This document shows positions 56,024 through 64,000 of a DNA stretch of 64,000 nucleotides, piece after piece; positions within the stretch are counted from its first letter, which is position 1; each line of letters opens with the position of its first letter. The stretch comes from Macrostomum hystrix (lineage: Eukaryota; Platyhelminthes; Macrostomidae), in NCBI GenBank assembly GCA_950097015.1, contig CATNEN010000001.1:19348501-19412500 (forward strand), in the 5' to 3' direction. The translations under genes and the position numbers were made by a program. The notes beneath the pieces were generated by a model. It saw nothing but the letters and a program-made list of their open reading frames with translations, searched no databases and was not told the origin of the DNA.

Positions 56024-56080
56024 CTGACTAGCTGAGTTGCCAACTCAGTTGCCAACTCAGTTGCCAACTCAGCTAGTCAG
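56024..56080. repeat. Palindrome CTGACTAGCTGAGTTG...
   Basis: The 16-bp arms CTGACTAGCTGAGTTG and CAACTCAGCTAGTCAG enclose three CAACTCAGTTGC units. Together they form a hairpin of almost complete self-complementarity. Confidence 0.8.
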
Positions 56081-56089
56081 GGGATCGAC

Positions 56090-56235
56090 AACTCAGTTTG
56101 GTGACAATCCCAGATCCTCAGTTTAATGACAATCCCAGATCCTCAGTTTAATGACAATCCCAGATCCTCAGTTTGGTGACAATCCCAGATCCTCAGTTTG
56201 GTGACAATCCCAGATCCTCAGTTTGGTGACAATCA
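56090..56235. repeat. Short satellite unit as at 45.4-46.6 kb
   Basis: Five or six copies of GACAATCCCAGATCCTCAGT(T) followed by AGTCCATGACAACTGAATAA, the same unit-to-Hes junction as at 46600-46640. Confidence 0.85.
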
Positions 56236-56309
56236 GTCCATGACAACTGAATAACAAAACAACGAAACTAATTCATTAAGTTGACTTGGAATGCCGCATG
56301 CTGTTGCCA

Positions 56310-56440
56310 GGGTTACCAAGGACGCCACACAGGCTGGGCTCCCTCCTTGTCCATCGACTGGCTAGATTCTTCGTCAGTAGACAAAGCCGACACCGTTGAT
56401 GCGGCCGAAGACTTGCAGCAGAAGCTCATGGCCGCAGAAT
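56310..56440 (-). pseudogene. Hes-family C-terminal relic ending WRPW
   Basis: The minus strand encodes AMSFCCKSSAASTVSALSTD, EESSQSMDKEGA and QPVWRPW then a stop, 90% or more identical to the tail of 46708-47076. The bHLH part is missing: upstream sequence turns unrelated at about 56440. The same short satellite follows downstream. Confidence 0.75.
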
Positions 56441-56449
56441 GTTTGTGTT

Positions 56450-56990
56450 AGGAAAAAAGGGGAAATATTTGTAACAATAATTCAAGTGCAAACAATTAAT
56501 GCACGAAAATATATCAAGGAATAGCTAGAAGAGCTACATAAATAAAATTAATATACATAGACATCGCTACCTATCAAGCAATCAAAGTGCAAAATTCCCT
56601 TAAATGTGCCTTATCGAAAAACAAGGTCCCTGTCTTAGGTCCCTGTCCACAAACTTTTAGTTCTGAACATTCGGTACATTCATGGGTGAATTGCTCACTG
56701 GTTGGGGAGCACAGACTAATTAGATAAGACTTTACTTCTGGGGGGAGACCCGTACAGACTAGGTAGCCACGGTCAAAACTCTAAATATTCTTATCAGTTT
56801 TTTATTCTGCTGTTACCTCAGCTCTTTCGGCCTTGCAAGTTCTGTGACTATGTCGAAGAGCTCTATATGCTGTATATGCCAACTGTTCCTAGAAGTCACT
56901 TTAATAACAATTAAAAAGTAGTTTACTACAAAGAGGATACATAGTTATACATATACACGGATGCAAGTTACGCAAAATAAACTAAACTTG
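56450..56990. other. No supported gene
   Basis: AT-rich sequence with an AAATGTGCCTTATC word near 56604 from the promoter block. No coding evidence. Confidence 0.4.
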
Positions 56991-56999
56991 TTTGTATAC

Positions 57000-58699
57000 C
57001 TAATCTCGGAGCCATGGGTTCTTAACAAAAACGTCACTATCAATTTTTTTACCTGCCGTGTAGTCGAACGTAAGTTCTGTGCCGGCTGAAACATATTGGG
57101 TTGTAACAAAATAAACGACGGGTCGGAGCCCCTGGTTGATGATTATTAACTTCGCTTTACAGTTGGGAGCAGTAGCAGAATGATTTAGATACCTCCCAAA
57201 TCCATCACTGTTGCTGGCGTCAACTACCCATAATTTACCGTTAAATTTAAATTCAAATAGAAGCCAGTCAGAGTTGGGTTCACATTCACGCCGAATCGCT
57301 TCCTGCTCGTTCAGCAGGATGCCGGCGAACTCGTCGACATAAGCCCCGGCAGCTAGGTTGATTTTCGCAAAGGCGCCCAGTCCCTTCTCGCCCGCAGGTG
57401 CAACGGCGATCGCGGTGTCCGTCTTTCCGTTGATGCCCAGAACGCGTTCAGTAATATCTTTAGTGGTTGTCGGGGGCCGATAATTAATGGTAGACCGGCT
57501 CAGCCTCCGAGCCGGCCTCGTCTCAACGGTTGGCACAGGCTCAGGCTGCGGGGTGTAGTTAAACATGTTTTAATTTGCTTTCTCATCCGTCTAAATCGAA
57601 AACTCCCCTTTAGAATCTAAATTCCCCAAAGAGAGACAATTACACATAGAGAAACTTGGGCTCCTAAATCAATTTTATACAGCCACACCAATCGCTATTA
57701 GTTGACGTACCTCTAATCCACATACGGCTAGGGCGATGCGAAGCGATTGATCCACTCGTGACTTGCCTTCCTGGCCCTCTTCCTCGCTGTCGGTGAAGGA
57801 CAAATCGATGTTGCAGATGGGTTCAACATCAGGGACGGCGCGGTTTTTAGTCTGGGAAGTTGTTGTGCAAAATTATAATTTATCAAACCTCTCACTCTAC
57901 CTGTCACTCCACCTCTCACTCTACCTCTCACTCTTCCTCTCACTGCACCTCTCACTCTTCCTCTCACTCACTCTTTCTCTCACTCTACTTCTCACTCCAC
58001 CTCTGACTCTTCCTCTCACTCCACCTTTCACTCTACTTCTCACTCCACCTTTCACTCTACCTGTCACTCCACCTTTCACTCTTCCTCTCACCCCACCTCT
58101 CACTCTTTCTCCCACTCCACCTCTCACTCTACCTCTCACTCTTCCTCTCACTCTACTTCTCACTCTTTCTCTCACTCTACTTTTCACTCCACCTCTGACT
58201 CTTCCTCTCACTCCACCTTTCACTCTACTTCTCACTCCACTTTCACTCTACCTGTCACTCTTCCTCTCACTCCACCTTTCACTCTACTTCTCACTCCACT
58301 TTCACTCTACCTGTCACTCCACCTTTCACTCTTCCTCTCACTCTTTCTCCCACTCCACCTCTCACTCTACCTCTCACTCTTCCTCTCACTCCACCTTTCA
58401 CTCTACCTGTCACTCCACCTTTCACTCTTTCTCTCACTCCACCTTTCACTCCACCTGTCACTCCACCTTTCACTCTTCCTCTCACTCTTTCGCTCACCTC
58501 TCACCCTACTTAAGTTAACCATAATAGACACAGACTGTTAAAAGAATAAAGCAGGTGTAAAAATAGCTGTGAGTTGCTGCTTCTGATGTCTCACCTCACT
58601 GAGGGCGATCGATGCGCGCTTCAAACGAATTTTTAAACTGGGCCTGAATGTGCCCGCACCTTCGCAGTCGGATATTAGCCACTGATCACTGTTATCCAT
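57000..58699 (-). CDS. KMT5A/SET8-like SET-domain lysine methyltransferase
   Basis: Minus strand. Exon 1 58699-58595 (from MDNSDQ) and exon 2 57851-57711 join in phase 0. For the third exon, an acceptor CCCCGCAG at 57546 continues the frame into the SET body (exon 57545-57000, total about 263 aa). An alternative acceptor TTTAG at 57591 gives a stop at 57570 and leaves the ATG at 57566 opening a separate 188-codon frame. In that 188-aa numbering the SET landmarks are EKGLGAF (60-66), YLNHSATAPNC (126-136), GTELTFDY (162-169) and the end NPWLRD, which matches the HPWLKH-type end of KMT5A (monomethylation of histone H4 Lys20). An invertebrate KMT5A-like copy is expected to be nuclear. Intron 1 holds a 600-bp minisatellite. 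Key residues are kept, so it may be active. Confidence 0.78.
57885..58512. repeat. Minisatellite CTCACTCTACCTGTCACTCC in SET intron 1
   Basis: About 50 copies of a 12-bp unit (CTCACTCCACCT / CTCACTCTTCCT). Its complement AGGTGGAGTGAG is also the minisatellite in the intron of the partner gene at 63470-63560, and short copies occur at 59000-59066. Open frames across it are artefacts. Confidence 0.92.
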
Positions 58700-58809
58700 C
58701 GAAAGGTAATTGCTTCTGTGATGACAATGAATCGCAAAAGAATTTCATGTGCGCTGACAATGAATGTCAATGCAAATACTTCAGAGCTTAAAACTCGCAA
58801 TTTAACGGC

Positions 58810-58995
58810 TGCCTAACGGGGTTATAAGCAACCCCACCGCCGCCAATCCCACTGGCCCGCTCTCCATGAATGTGTACTGGACTTCGAGTGTCATGTTCAA
58901 GTTTTCAACCTAGATTCCCCCAAATGTGTTTTCAAATGTTTATTTAAAAACAAAACTAATCAAGCAGCTCACTTATAACTAATATTTTATACTTA
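58810..58995 (-). promoter_or_regulatory. Upstream block of the SET gene, related to the Hes promoter
   Basis: On the minus strand GGCGGCGGTGGGGTTGCTTA then TAACC parallels GGCGGTGCCGGGGG, TACTTATAAAA of the Hes promoter. Beyond it CATGTTCAAG...CCTAGATTCCCCCAAATGTG and TAAAAACAAAACTAATCAAG match the outer part of the Hes block. The HSE core is degenerate here (only scattered TTC/GAA), so heat regulation is uncertain. The TATA lies about 125 bp upstream of exon 1. Confidence 0.5.
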
Positions 58996-59059
58996 CCTAC
59001 CTCTAACTTTCACTCTACCTTTCACTCTTCCTCTCACTCTTTCTCCCACTCCACCTCTC

Positions 59060-59917
59060 ACTCCACCTGCGCTGACAATGAATGTAATAGATTCTAGCCT
59101 AGATTTTCCCAAAAGTGTTTTTAAATGTTTGTATAAAAACAAAACTCATCAAGCAGCTCAATCATAAATTATATTTTATATTTAAAAAATATTGACAATA
59201 ACTTGTTTTTCGTTTAAAAATGTACTTTTTTCGGAAGCTAGGCCTTTTGACATTGATAGCTTCCAGAATTTTTTCAATTCCTTCTCGTCGTGGCTCGGAG
59301 GCATGACTGCAATTTAGGGAATTAAATATTAGTCAGCTTCCTTTCTTGGTTTGATCGTCAGGGTCTTTTGTTAACCGAGAAGGAGGCCCTTCCCTGCCGC
59401 ACCAGCAAGCATATAGCCTATGCTCTTGAGAACATTTCGGAATTATGAAGTGGTGTTGATTACCCGAGACTAGTTTTTTTATAATTTACTTTGCTTATTA
59501 TGGCCAAGTGATATCACTTGTTTATTTAATTATGCTTGCTGCTGAAGAACCAAGTCGAAGCCACTATCGCATGTAAAATATTGGTTTAAAAAGAATGTCG
59601 AAAAGAACAGTGCAGGTACTTGCTACGGTGCTAGGTGCTAGGTGTGCGGGCATGTGGAAAGTAATTTATTGTTTTTTCTGTCTATTTTTCAGATGTAATG
59701 ATGCGGGAGTTTATCATGACACAATTGTATGAACAGGATAAATTGTATGTCTCATATATACAGCTTAGCCAAGACAAACGATTTGTAATTTTTTTGTGCT
59801 TTTTGTACAATTTTAAGATGCGATGGTGCCAAAAGAAATGGAGTATACATACACGCAGTTCTGTGAACGGGATAATTTTTTTATGTCCAGTAACATGTAT
59901 GTCTGTAACAAATAGCA
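59060..59917. repeat. Recent duplication, copy 2 (about 860 bp)
   Basis: See 55080-55938; identical apart from single-base differences such as one extra AA near 59113. It carries the same 78-codon frame and ends at AAATAGCAA, where copy 1 and copy 2 then diverge in orientation. Confidence 0.9.
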
Positions 59918-59923
59918 AAAATC

Positions 59924-59991
59924 CTGACTAGTTGAGTTGGCAAATAACAGTTACAGGCCTGAAACTGTTATTTGCCAACTCAGCTAGTCAG
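59924..59991. repeat. Hairpin with 29-bp arms and 10-bp loop
   Basis: Left arm 59924-59952 (CTGACTAGTTGAGTTGGC...) and right arm 59963-59991 pair at 28 of 29 positions around loop ACAGGCCTGA. The arms share CTGACTAG(C/T)TGAGTTG with 56024-56080. The sequence beyond the right arm (59993-60062) is the inverted copy of 55946-56022. Confidence 0.88.
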
Positions 59992-60062
59992 GGGACACTT
60001 GTCTTATCTGCTTCGAATTTCCATAGAATAGTGAATTTTAAGTTGCTACCTTGCCCCACCCC

Positions 60063-61031
60063 AGAGGCAAGTCAAGTCAAAGTCAAGGGTAAACAAAGTA
60101 ACCTATTTCTTATTTCACGCCAGACCAAACGCCCTTCAGCTTATCTCCGTCTGTTGTGGTCCCTTTTAGGCTCGTCTGAGTTGCAAGCGAATTTGGGAAG
60201 CAGAAAATCGGCGGCCGTTTTGTCAACATAGGTGGGTGGATTCTGCCTAGGGCTCAAGTTCCCACACTATTTGCTCCGTATCTCTCCTCACGTCGATAAG
60301 GGCGCAAACCTGTCCTGAACAATTTGCAAAGTTTCCTGTTTGCTAAACCCAAATCCAAGTTTAGAGTTGTGTAGAGTAGATAAGAAAATTTATGAACATG
60401 TGGCACTCGTAGAAGGGGATAAACAAGGCTAGCTTTCCTGTCCCGTTAGCGGAATGACGTAAAAAAAGTCGTCATTTTGGGCCGGTCTACTAAGAGCTTT
60501 CGGAAGCAGCCAACATTTTTGCCCTGGGCGGCCAGTTGCGATTTCGGATGTTAGGCGGTAAACTCCAATCGCAAGTGCAGGGAGTCGAAAGTATGAGGGA
60601 CAAAATAAGTAGAAATACAAAGAAGCATAGAGGGATATAGAAAAGAGAAAAGGCCCAGACATGAACGAATGGGAGAAACCAGCAGAGAGAGAGGAGCCAG
60701 GAACGAGAGGTCGAGACCGGACCGGGGATGAAAAGGAGCAAGAAATATCATGCACATTTTATGTGAAATATTGTACGTGAAAGGATGGCAAATAAATATA
60801 ATATCACGAGCGCGGAGCTACAGCTCTCTCGCTTTTTTCCCCTCTGCAGCCCGCTTGACGGAGTCGATCTCAGGCATTAACCCAAAGTGTTTTACTCATT
60901 ATCAATCATTTGATTTTTAAAGGTATCATAAGAGAACTCGAATCGTGTCAGTCCGAGTCGGTTTTTCATTCAATCTTATAAGGAGGCGATCTCTTCTTTG
61001 ATCGGCGCAGAGGAGAGGTCGTACCGCAGAA
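60063..61031. other. No supported gene; 3' flank of the transposase
   Basis: Mixed composition. Frames at 60429-60755 (minus) have no recognisable domain and overlap each other. Element ends (for example a CACTA-type terminus) were not recognised here. Confidence 0.4.
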
Positions 61032-62831
61032 TTAACACCTTATATTATAGAAAGGATAGTTGTAGACATTGTCGAATTCCTGAAGCACTCTGCCACTTAT
61101 TATGCCGTCCGGTTTAACTTCATCAATATGAATGCATGTCGTCCCAACGAAGCAGCAATTGTCACCCTTCTTCGTGCTGAATTCTATAGTTGTTTCTGCT
61201 GGCTGGCTGAGGTACATATTTCGTACTTGTAGTACTTGACATACTGAATGAGCGGCGACATGCCTGGTGACTTTGACCCTTCTCTTGATTGCTCCCAGAT
61301 AGCTTTCGAATGGAAATGTACTAAAATTATTTAAGTTACCTAGCCTTCTAACAAACTGGTCGAGGTGAAGAAGTGCATGAATGTTGTAGCTAATTGATTT
61401 TTGGCCAAATATCTTTGACATCTGTTCGACGAATACCCCGATGCAGCTTTTCGCTGAATCCCATAGATTAGCATACCTTTCCGTGGAATAGCAGTATACG
61501 GCGAAGTGCAGTAGGAGAAAATTTTTGTATAACTGTTCCTTAACATATCCCTTAAAAATTATTGGTCCCAGGTAAAGAATAATTTGTCTGAACTCTGTCG
61601 CCTTAAAATAGTTAAGACACTTATCTATGCGGCGAGGTCTTCTCTGGAAATTAGACGGAGTCCAGCTGGCAATACCGGCAATGATGTCAGACAAAGACTT
61701 CATATTCCTGCGACTAAAGCGGCAGCCTCCTTCTCCAAAATACAAGTGCATTAACTTCCTTACTGCTCCCAGACAAACGGCATGTTGAAAATCCAGAGGA
61801 AAACAGTTGACGAAGTCAATGTTGGGCAGGTCCAACAGTGGTGACTTGATGACCGCTCCTGTGGCGTCTTTTTTCTGGTTGTTCTCTACTAGGGATCGGT
61901 ACGCTTCCCCACATCTATTCTGGCCAGCAGTTACGGAAAATGATACTCTGCCTTCAGCACGCAAGCCCACAGCTCGACAGTAACTGCATCCTAAGTAGCT
62001 TGTGTGACCCAGAGTGCACATTAAAAAACTGCGGGCAGGGGTGTCGCAGACAAAATAAATAGTGGAGAACATGATGCTGATTTTCTCACTGATTTTGACT
62101 GGACCAGACAGAAAGTTTTTTGCCTCTTGGCAAAACTGTTGCAGGTACTCCTGTACTGGTGGCTTTCCAGTGCCGGCCCAAACAGCCACTGGAAAAGGCT
62201 TAGCGAATGCGGATTTAATTTTCATTAGGAGTGGCCATAGACTAATCGTACTGGATCGATAGAGGGGAAGTCCGTCACTGTTTAGAAATGCGTCGAACTT
62301 GTAACACTTGGTTGAACCTTCATGCAGCAAATTTTCTGGTCGCAGTGTCAACAAATTCTTCGAAAGTAGTTGCTGCAGATTCTCCAGAATAGAAATGTAA
62401 CGAAAGTGCCCGTCTCCCATGGCCACCAAGTCACCAGTAGGACAGTTTTCTCTGGCCAGGCGTTCAAATGTTTTGTAAGATTTTGTGACAGGCAAACCAA
62501 TGTCGCGTAAACCCGCAAGTAGGAAAGCCATGGCGTCACGGGGAATGTTGTATGTAGAAAAGAACAAAACAAGGAGTGCCTGTAGCCTTACCTCCAAGGG
62601 CCGATTGTCTTCATCCTCTTCGCTGTCCATGTCGTCATCGCTTTGAGTTTCCTGCTCAAACTCGTCGAATTCTACCCTACTAAAATCTTCTTCCGTCTCC
62701 ATTTCCACATCGCCTTGACTTGCCGACTGCCCTCCAACCTGGACACTTCTGGGCCCCTCAGCTTCTTCTCTGAACATGGCCAACAAACTCTTGTTTGTCA
62801 GTCTCCTAATATTCCTAGACGCAGAGGACAT
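61032..62831 (-). CDS. tnp2/EnSpm(CACTA)-like transposase, intact 599 aa
   Basis: Single uninterrupted frame of 599 residues from MSSASRN. The N-terminus has an acidic stretch (SDDDMDSEEDEDN, 64-76). The core follows the metazoan tnp2/EnSpm-like family order: NSDGLPLYRSS (184-194), AVWAGTGKPPVQEYLQQF, VCDTPARSFLMC (261-272), a zinc-type C-H-C-C set (C272, H276, C282, C285), SPLLDLPNIDF, FPLDFQHAVCLG (344-355), a helical region, HALLHL and FPFESYLGAIKRR (507-518). Candidate catalytic acids are D186, D263 and E509 (inference). It is the only copy of three without a break, so it is the best candidate for activity and for mobilising the others. Divergent from the gene at 63222, 390 bp apart. Confidence 0.85.
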   Translation of the reverse strand: MSSASRNIRRLTNKSLLAMFREEAEGPRSVQVGGQSASQGDVEMETEEDFSRVEFDEFEQETQSDDDMDSEEDEDNRPLEVRLQALLVLFFSTYNIPRDAMAFLLAGLRDIGLPVTKSYKTFERLARENCPTGDLVAMGDGHFRYISILENLQQLLSKNLLTLRPENLLHEGSTKCYKFDAFLNSDGLPLYRSSTISLWPLLMKIKSAFAKPFPVAVWAGTGKPPVQEYLQQFCQEAKNFLSGPVKISEKISIMFSTIYFVCDTPARSFLMCTLGHTSYLGCSYCRAVGLRAEGRVSFSVTAGQNRCGEAYRSLVENNQKKDATGAVIKSPLLDLPNIDFVNCFPLDFQHAVCLGAVRKLMHLYFGEGGCRFSRRNMKSLSDIIAGIASWTPSNFQRRPRRIDKCLNYFKATEFRQIILYLGPIIFKGYVKEQLYKNFLLLHFAVYCYSTERYANLWDSAKSCIGVFVEQMSKIFGQKSISYNIHALLHLDQFVRRLGNLNNFSTFPFESYLGAIKRRVKVTRHVAAHSVCQVLQVRNMYLSQPAETTIEFSTKKGDNCCFVGTTCIHIDEVKPDGIISGRVLQEFDNVYNYPFYNIRC

Positions 62832-62924
62832 GCTGTAAATGTTTACTACTGTCTGTACGTCTGTAGTAATTAATATGTAATAGTAAAAGTATGTAATAGT
62901 GTAATATTTGTCAACTCTTAGTCG

Positions 62925-62955
62925 TAGTTTTAGTCGTGCTCTTAGTCTTGCAACG
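62925..62955. repeat. Short CTTAGT repeat in the divergent intergenic region
   Basis: CTTAGTCGTAGTTTTAGTC with GCTCTTAGTCTTGC, the counterpart of the larger array at 29560-29670. Confidence 0.5.
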
Positions 62956-63221
62956 CACTTTCAATAGCTACACTACAAAGATCCTCCAAAACAAACTGAC
63001 TCCACTCTCCATAGTCGGCACCAATGGCACAATCGGTAGCTAGCGGATAGTGGGTTTACAGGATTTTTCATAACTAACCAATGAGCGCGCGACGAGCCTT
63101 CCCACTGTCTAGGCCGTGCAGTTTGATCTGACATAAGTAAAGCTTTAGCTTATCTTCGCTCCCCTAACCTCCTGTCGTTCTCAAATTTTCTCAAATCTCA
63201 ATTCTCAAATATTCTGCAGAC

Positions 63222-63811
63222 ATGAAGTTTTTAGTCGTATTTGAAGCCGACAGGCAGGTTATTGAAGCTAATGAGAGTGATGTAGGTGAATGTGAGTTAA
63301 AAAATCGGACAGTTTCTGAATTGTCACTGTTAAAGGACAGTGAAGAGAGGTGGCGCTGCACGGCCAAATATGCAGGCAGAGTCTACGCAGCTGAAGTCCT
63401 CCAGGTGAGATCTAATGCACATTTTTGCTTTTTTTACGATATATGCCGCATATATATGTCAGTGACAGGTGGAGTGTATGGCAGAGTGAGAGGTGGAGTG
63501 AAAGGTAGTGAGACGTGGAGTGAGAGGTAGTGCGAGGTGGAGTGAGAGGTGGAGTGAGGTGGAGTGAGAAAAATGTCTGTCAGTTAAGTCAGTTTGTCTG
63601 ACAATTTGGTTCAATTCTTTCTCTACAAGATCTTTTCTAAAAATGACCAATTTAGGTATACCTGGATGACTCTCTGGAGCCGCCCAGCCTACGCTTCGTC
63701 CGCAACATGATCGAAAAAAGACGGTCAATTGTCGATATAATTCGGCAATTGAAACCGAGGGTTCTCTGCGCTGAAGATATGCGGCAGGCGCGACGCAAGT
63801 TTCAGTGTGGT
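63222..63811 (+). CDS. Transposon partner gene, second copy (5' exons)
   Basis: Exon 1 63222-63404 (MKFLVVFEADRQVIEANES...RVYAAEVLQ) ends at GTGAGA. Exon 2 63656-63811 (VYLDDSLEPPSLRFVRNMIE, KRRSIVDIIRQLKPRV) starts after TTTAG and ends at GTAAGT. Both junctions are phase 0. The protein aligns with exon 1 of the 40715 gene: AEYEDDWYSAVILQVVLD against AKYAGRVYAAEVLQ-VYLD, and RELIVQKKKSVESI against RNMIEKRRSIVDII. So the extra intron splits what is one exon there. Its position head-to-head with the intact transposase matches the other copy. The rest runs off the window. A role with the transposase is inference. Confidence 0.68.
63470..63560. repeat. Minisatellite AGTGAGAGGTGG in partner-gene intron 1
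   Basis: About eight copies of GTGGAGTGAGAGGTGGAGTG within the 63405-63655 intron. The unit is the complement of the SET-intron minisatellite on the plus strand, so both genes carry it with purines on the sense strand. Confidence 0.85.
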
Positions 63812-64000
63812 GTAAGTTACAATCTGTTTGTCTGTCCACTCTATATCTCTCTCTCTCACGCACACACATTTAGATATCTCAGTACAATTAATCACCTCAG
63901 TAAATTATCAGTCAACATCATCAATTATCAATCACTAACAACGATTGTCCATCAAAAATATATTATCGAATGTTTATCAACATTTTCGATAATCAATTAC

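Noticed and set aside
57763-58518. 251-codon plus-strand frame and Arg/Gly-rich minus frames
   Set aside because: They read the CTCACTC minisatellite in the intron of the SET gene.
60429-60755. 108-codon minus-strand frame with Cys/Phe-rich stretches
   Set aside because: Three overlapping frames are open here and none has a recognisable domain or splice context.

Overview
The window is metazoan nuclear DNA. Genes have short GT-AG introns (roughly 45-350 bp) and TATA boxes. There is a Hes-type bHLH protein ending in WRPW and an ETS DNA-binding domain, both animal-type regulators. DNA transposons, retroelement relics, a SINE and satellites fill most of the rest. A compact-intron invertebrate such as a sponge would fit, but the species cannot be named from sequence alone.

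Layout. 1-4.2 kb: a non-LTR reverse transcriptase relic, LTR-like repeat ends, an intact-looking three-exon orphan gene (2332-3250) and a decayed reverse-strand viral capsid-like fragment. 4.2-7.4 kb: AT-rich, no supported gene. 7.7-10.7 kb: a broken DDE-type transposase. 10.7-12 kb: a degenerate tandem duplication. 12.2-13 kb: a TATA-driven Cys-rich gene with a frameshift in a G run. 15.7-16 kb: a zinc-finger relic. 16.9-18 kb: a CT-rich minisatellite. 18.2-20.6 kb: a five-exon gene that converges on a KDZ transposase with a CxC zinc cluster (21.3-23.4 kb), with a SINE between them. 23.7-33.8 kb: two inverted arms of about 1.6 kb enclosing a satellite, a Hes C-terminal relic, a transposase fragment, a Ty3/Gypsy fragment and exons of an RS-rich gene. 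33.8-36.8 kb: a hAT transposon relic. 37.3 kb: a Tc1/mariner tail. 38.9-42.8 kb and 61-63.8 kb: two copies of a two-gene DNA transposon (below). 43.7-60 kb: satellites and a dispersed set of small regulator genes: Hes (46.7 kb), ETS exon (54.3 kb), Hes relic (56.3 kb) and KMT5A-like SET gene (57-58.7 kb).

Two systems stand out. (1) A tnp2/EnSpm-like transposase (intact at 61032-62831, 599 aa; exon-split copy at 38894-40442; truncated copy at 28257-29550) lies head-to-head with a second gene in the two copies where that side can be read. The best partner copy (40715-42782) resolves into four phase-compatible exons encoding about 511 aa with a DUF4806-like C-terminus. (2) The Hes gene is intronless, ends in the Groucho-recruiting WRPW, and has a TATA box and five alternating nGAAn units at exact 5-bp spacing, a textbook heat-shock element. 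Relics of the same promoter block occur at 44.4 and 53.95 kb, and a related block lies upstream of the SET gene. This suggests a heat-responsive promoter and regulator cassette amplified in a transposon-rich region. All assignments are by eye; no database search was run.
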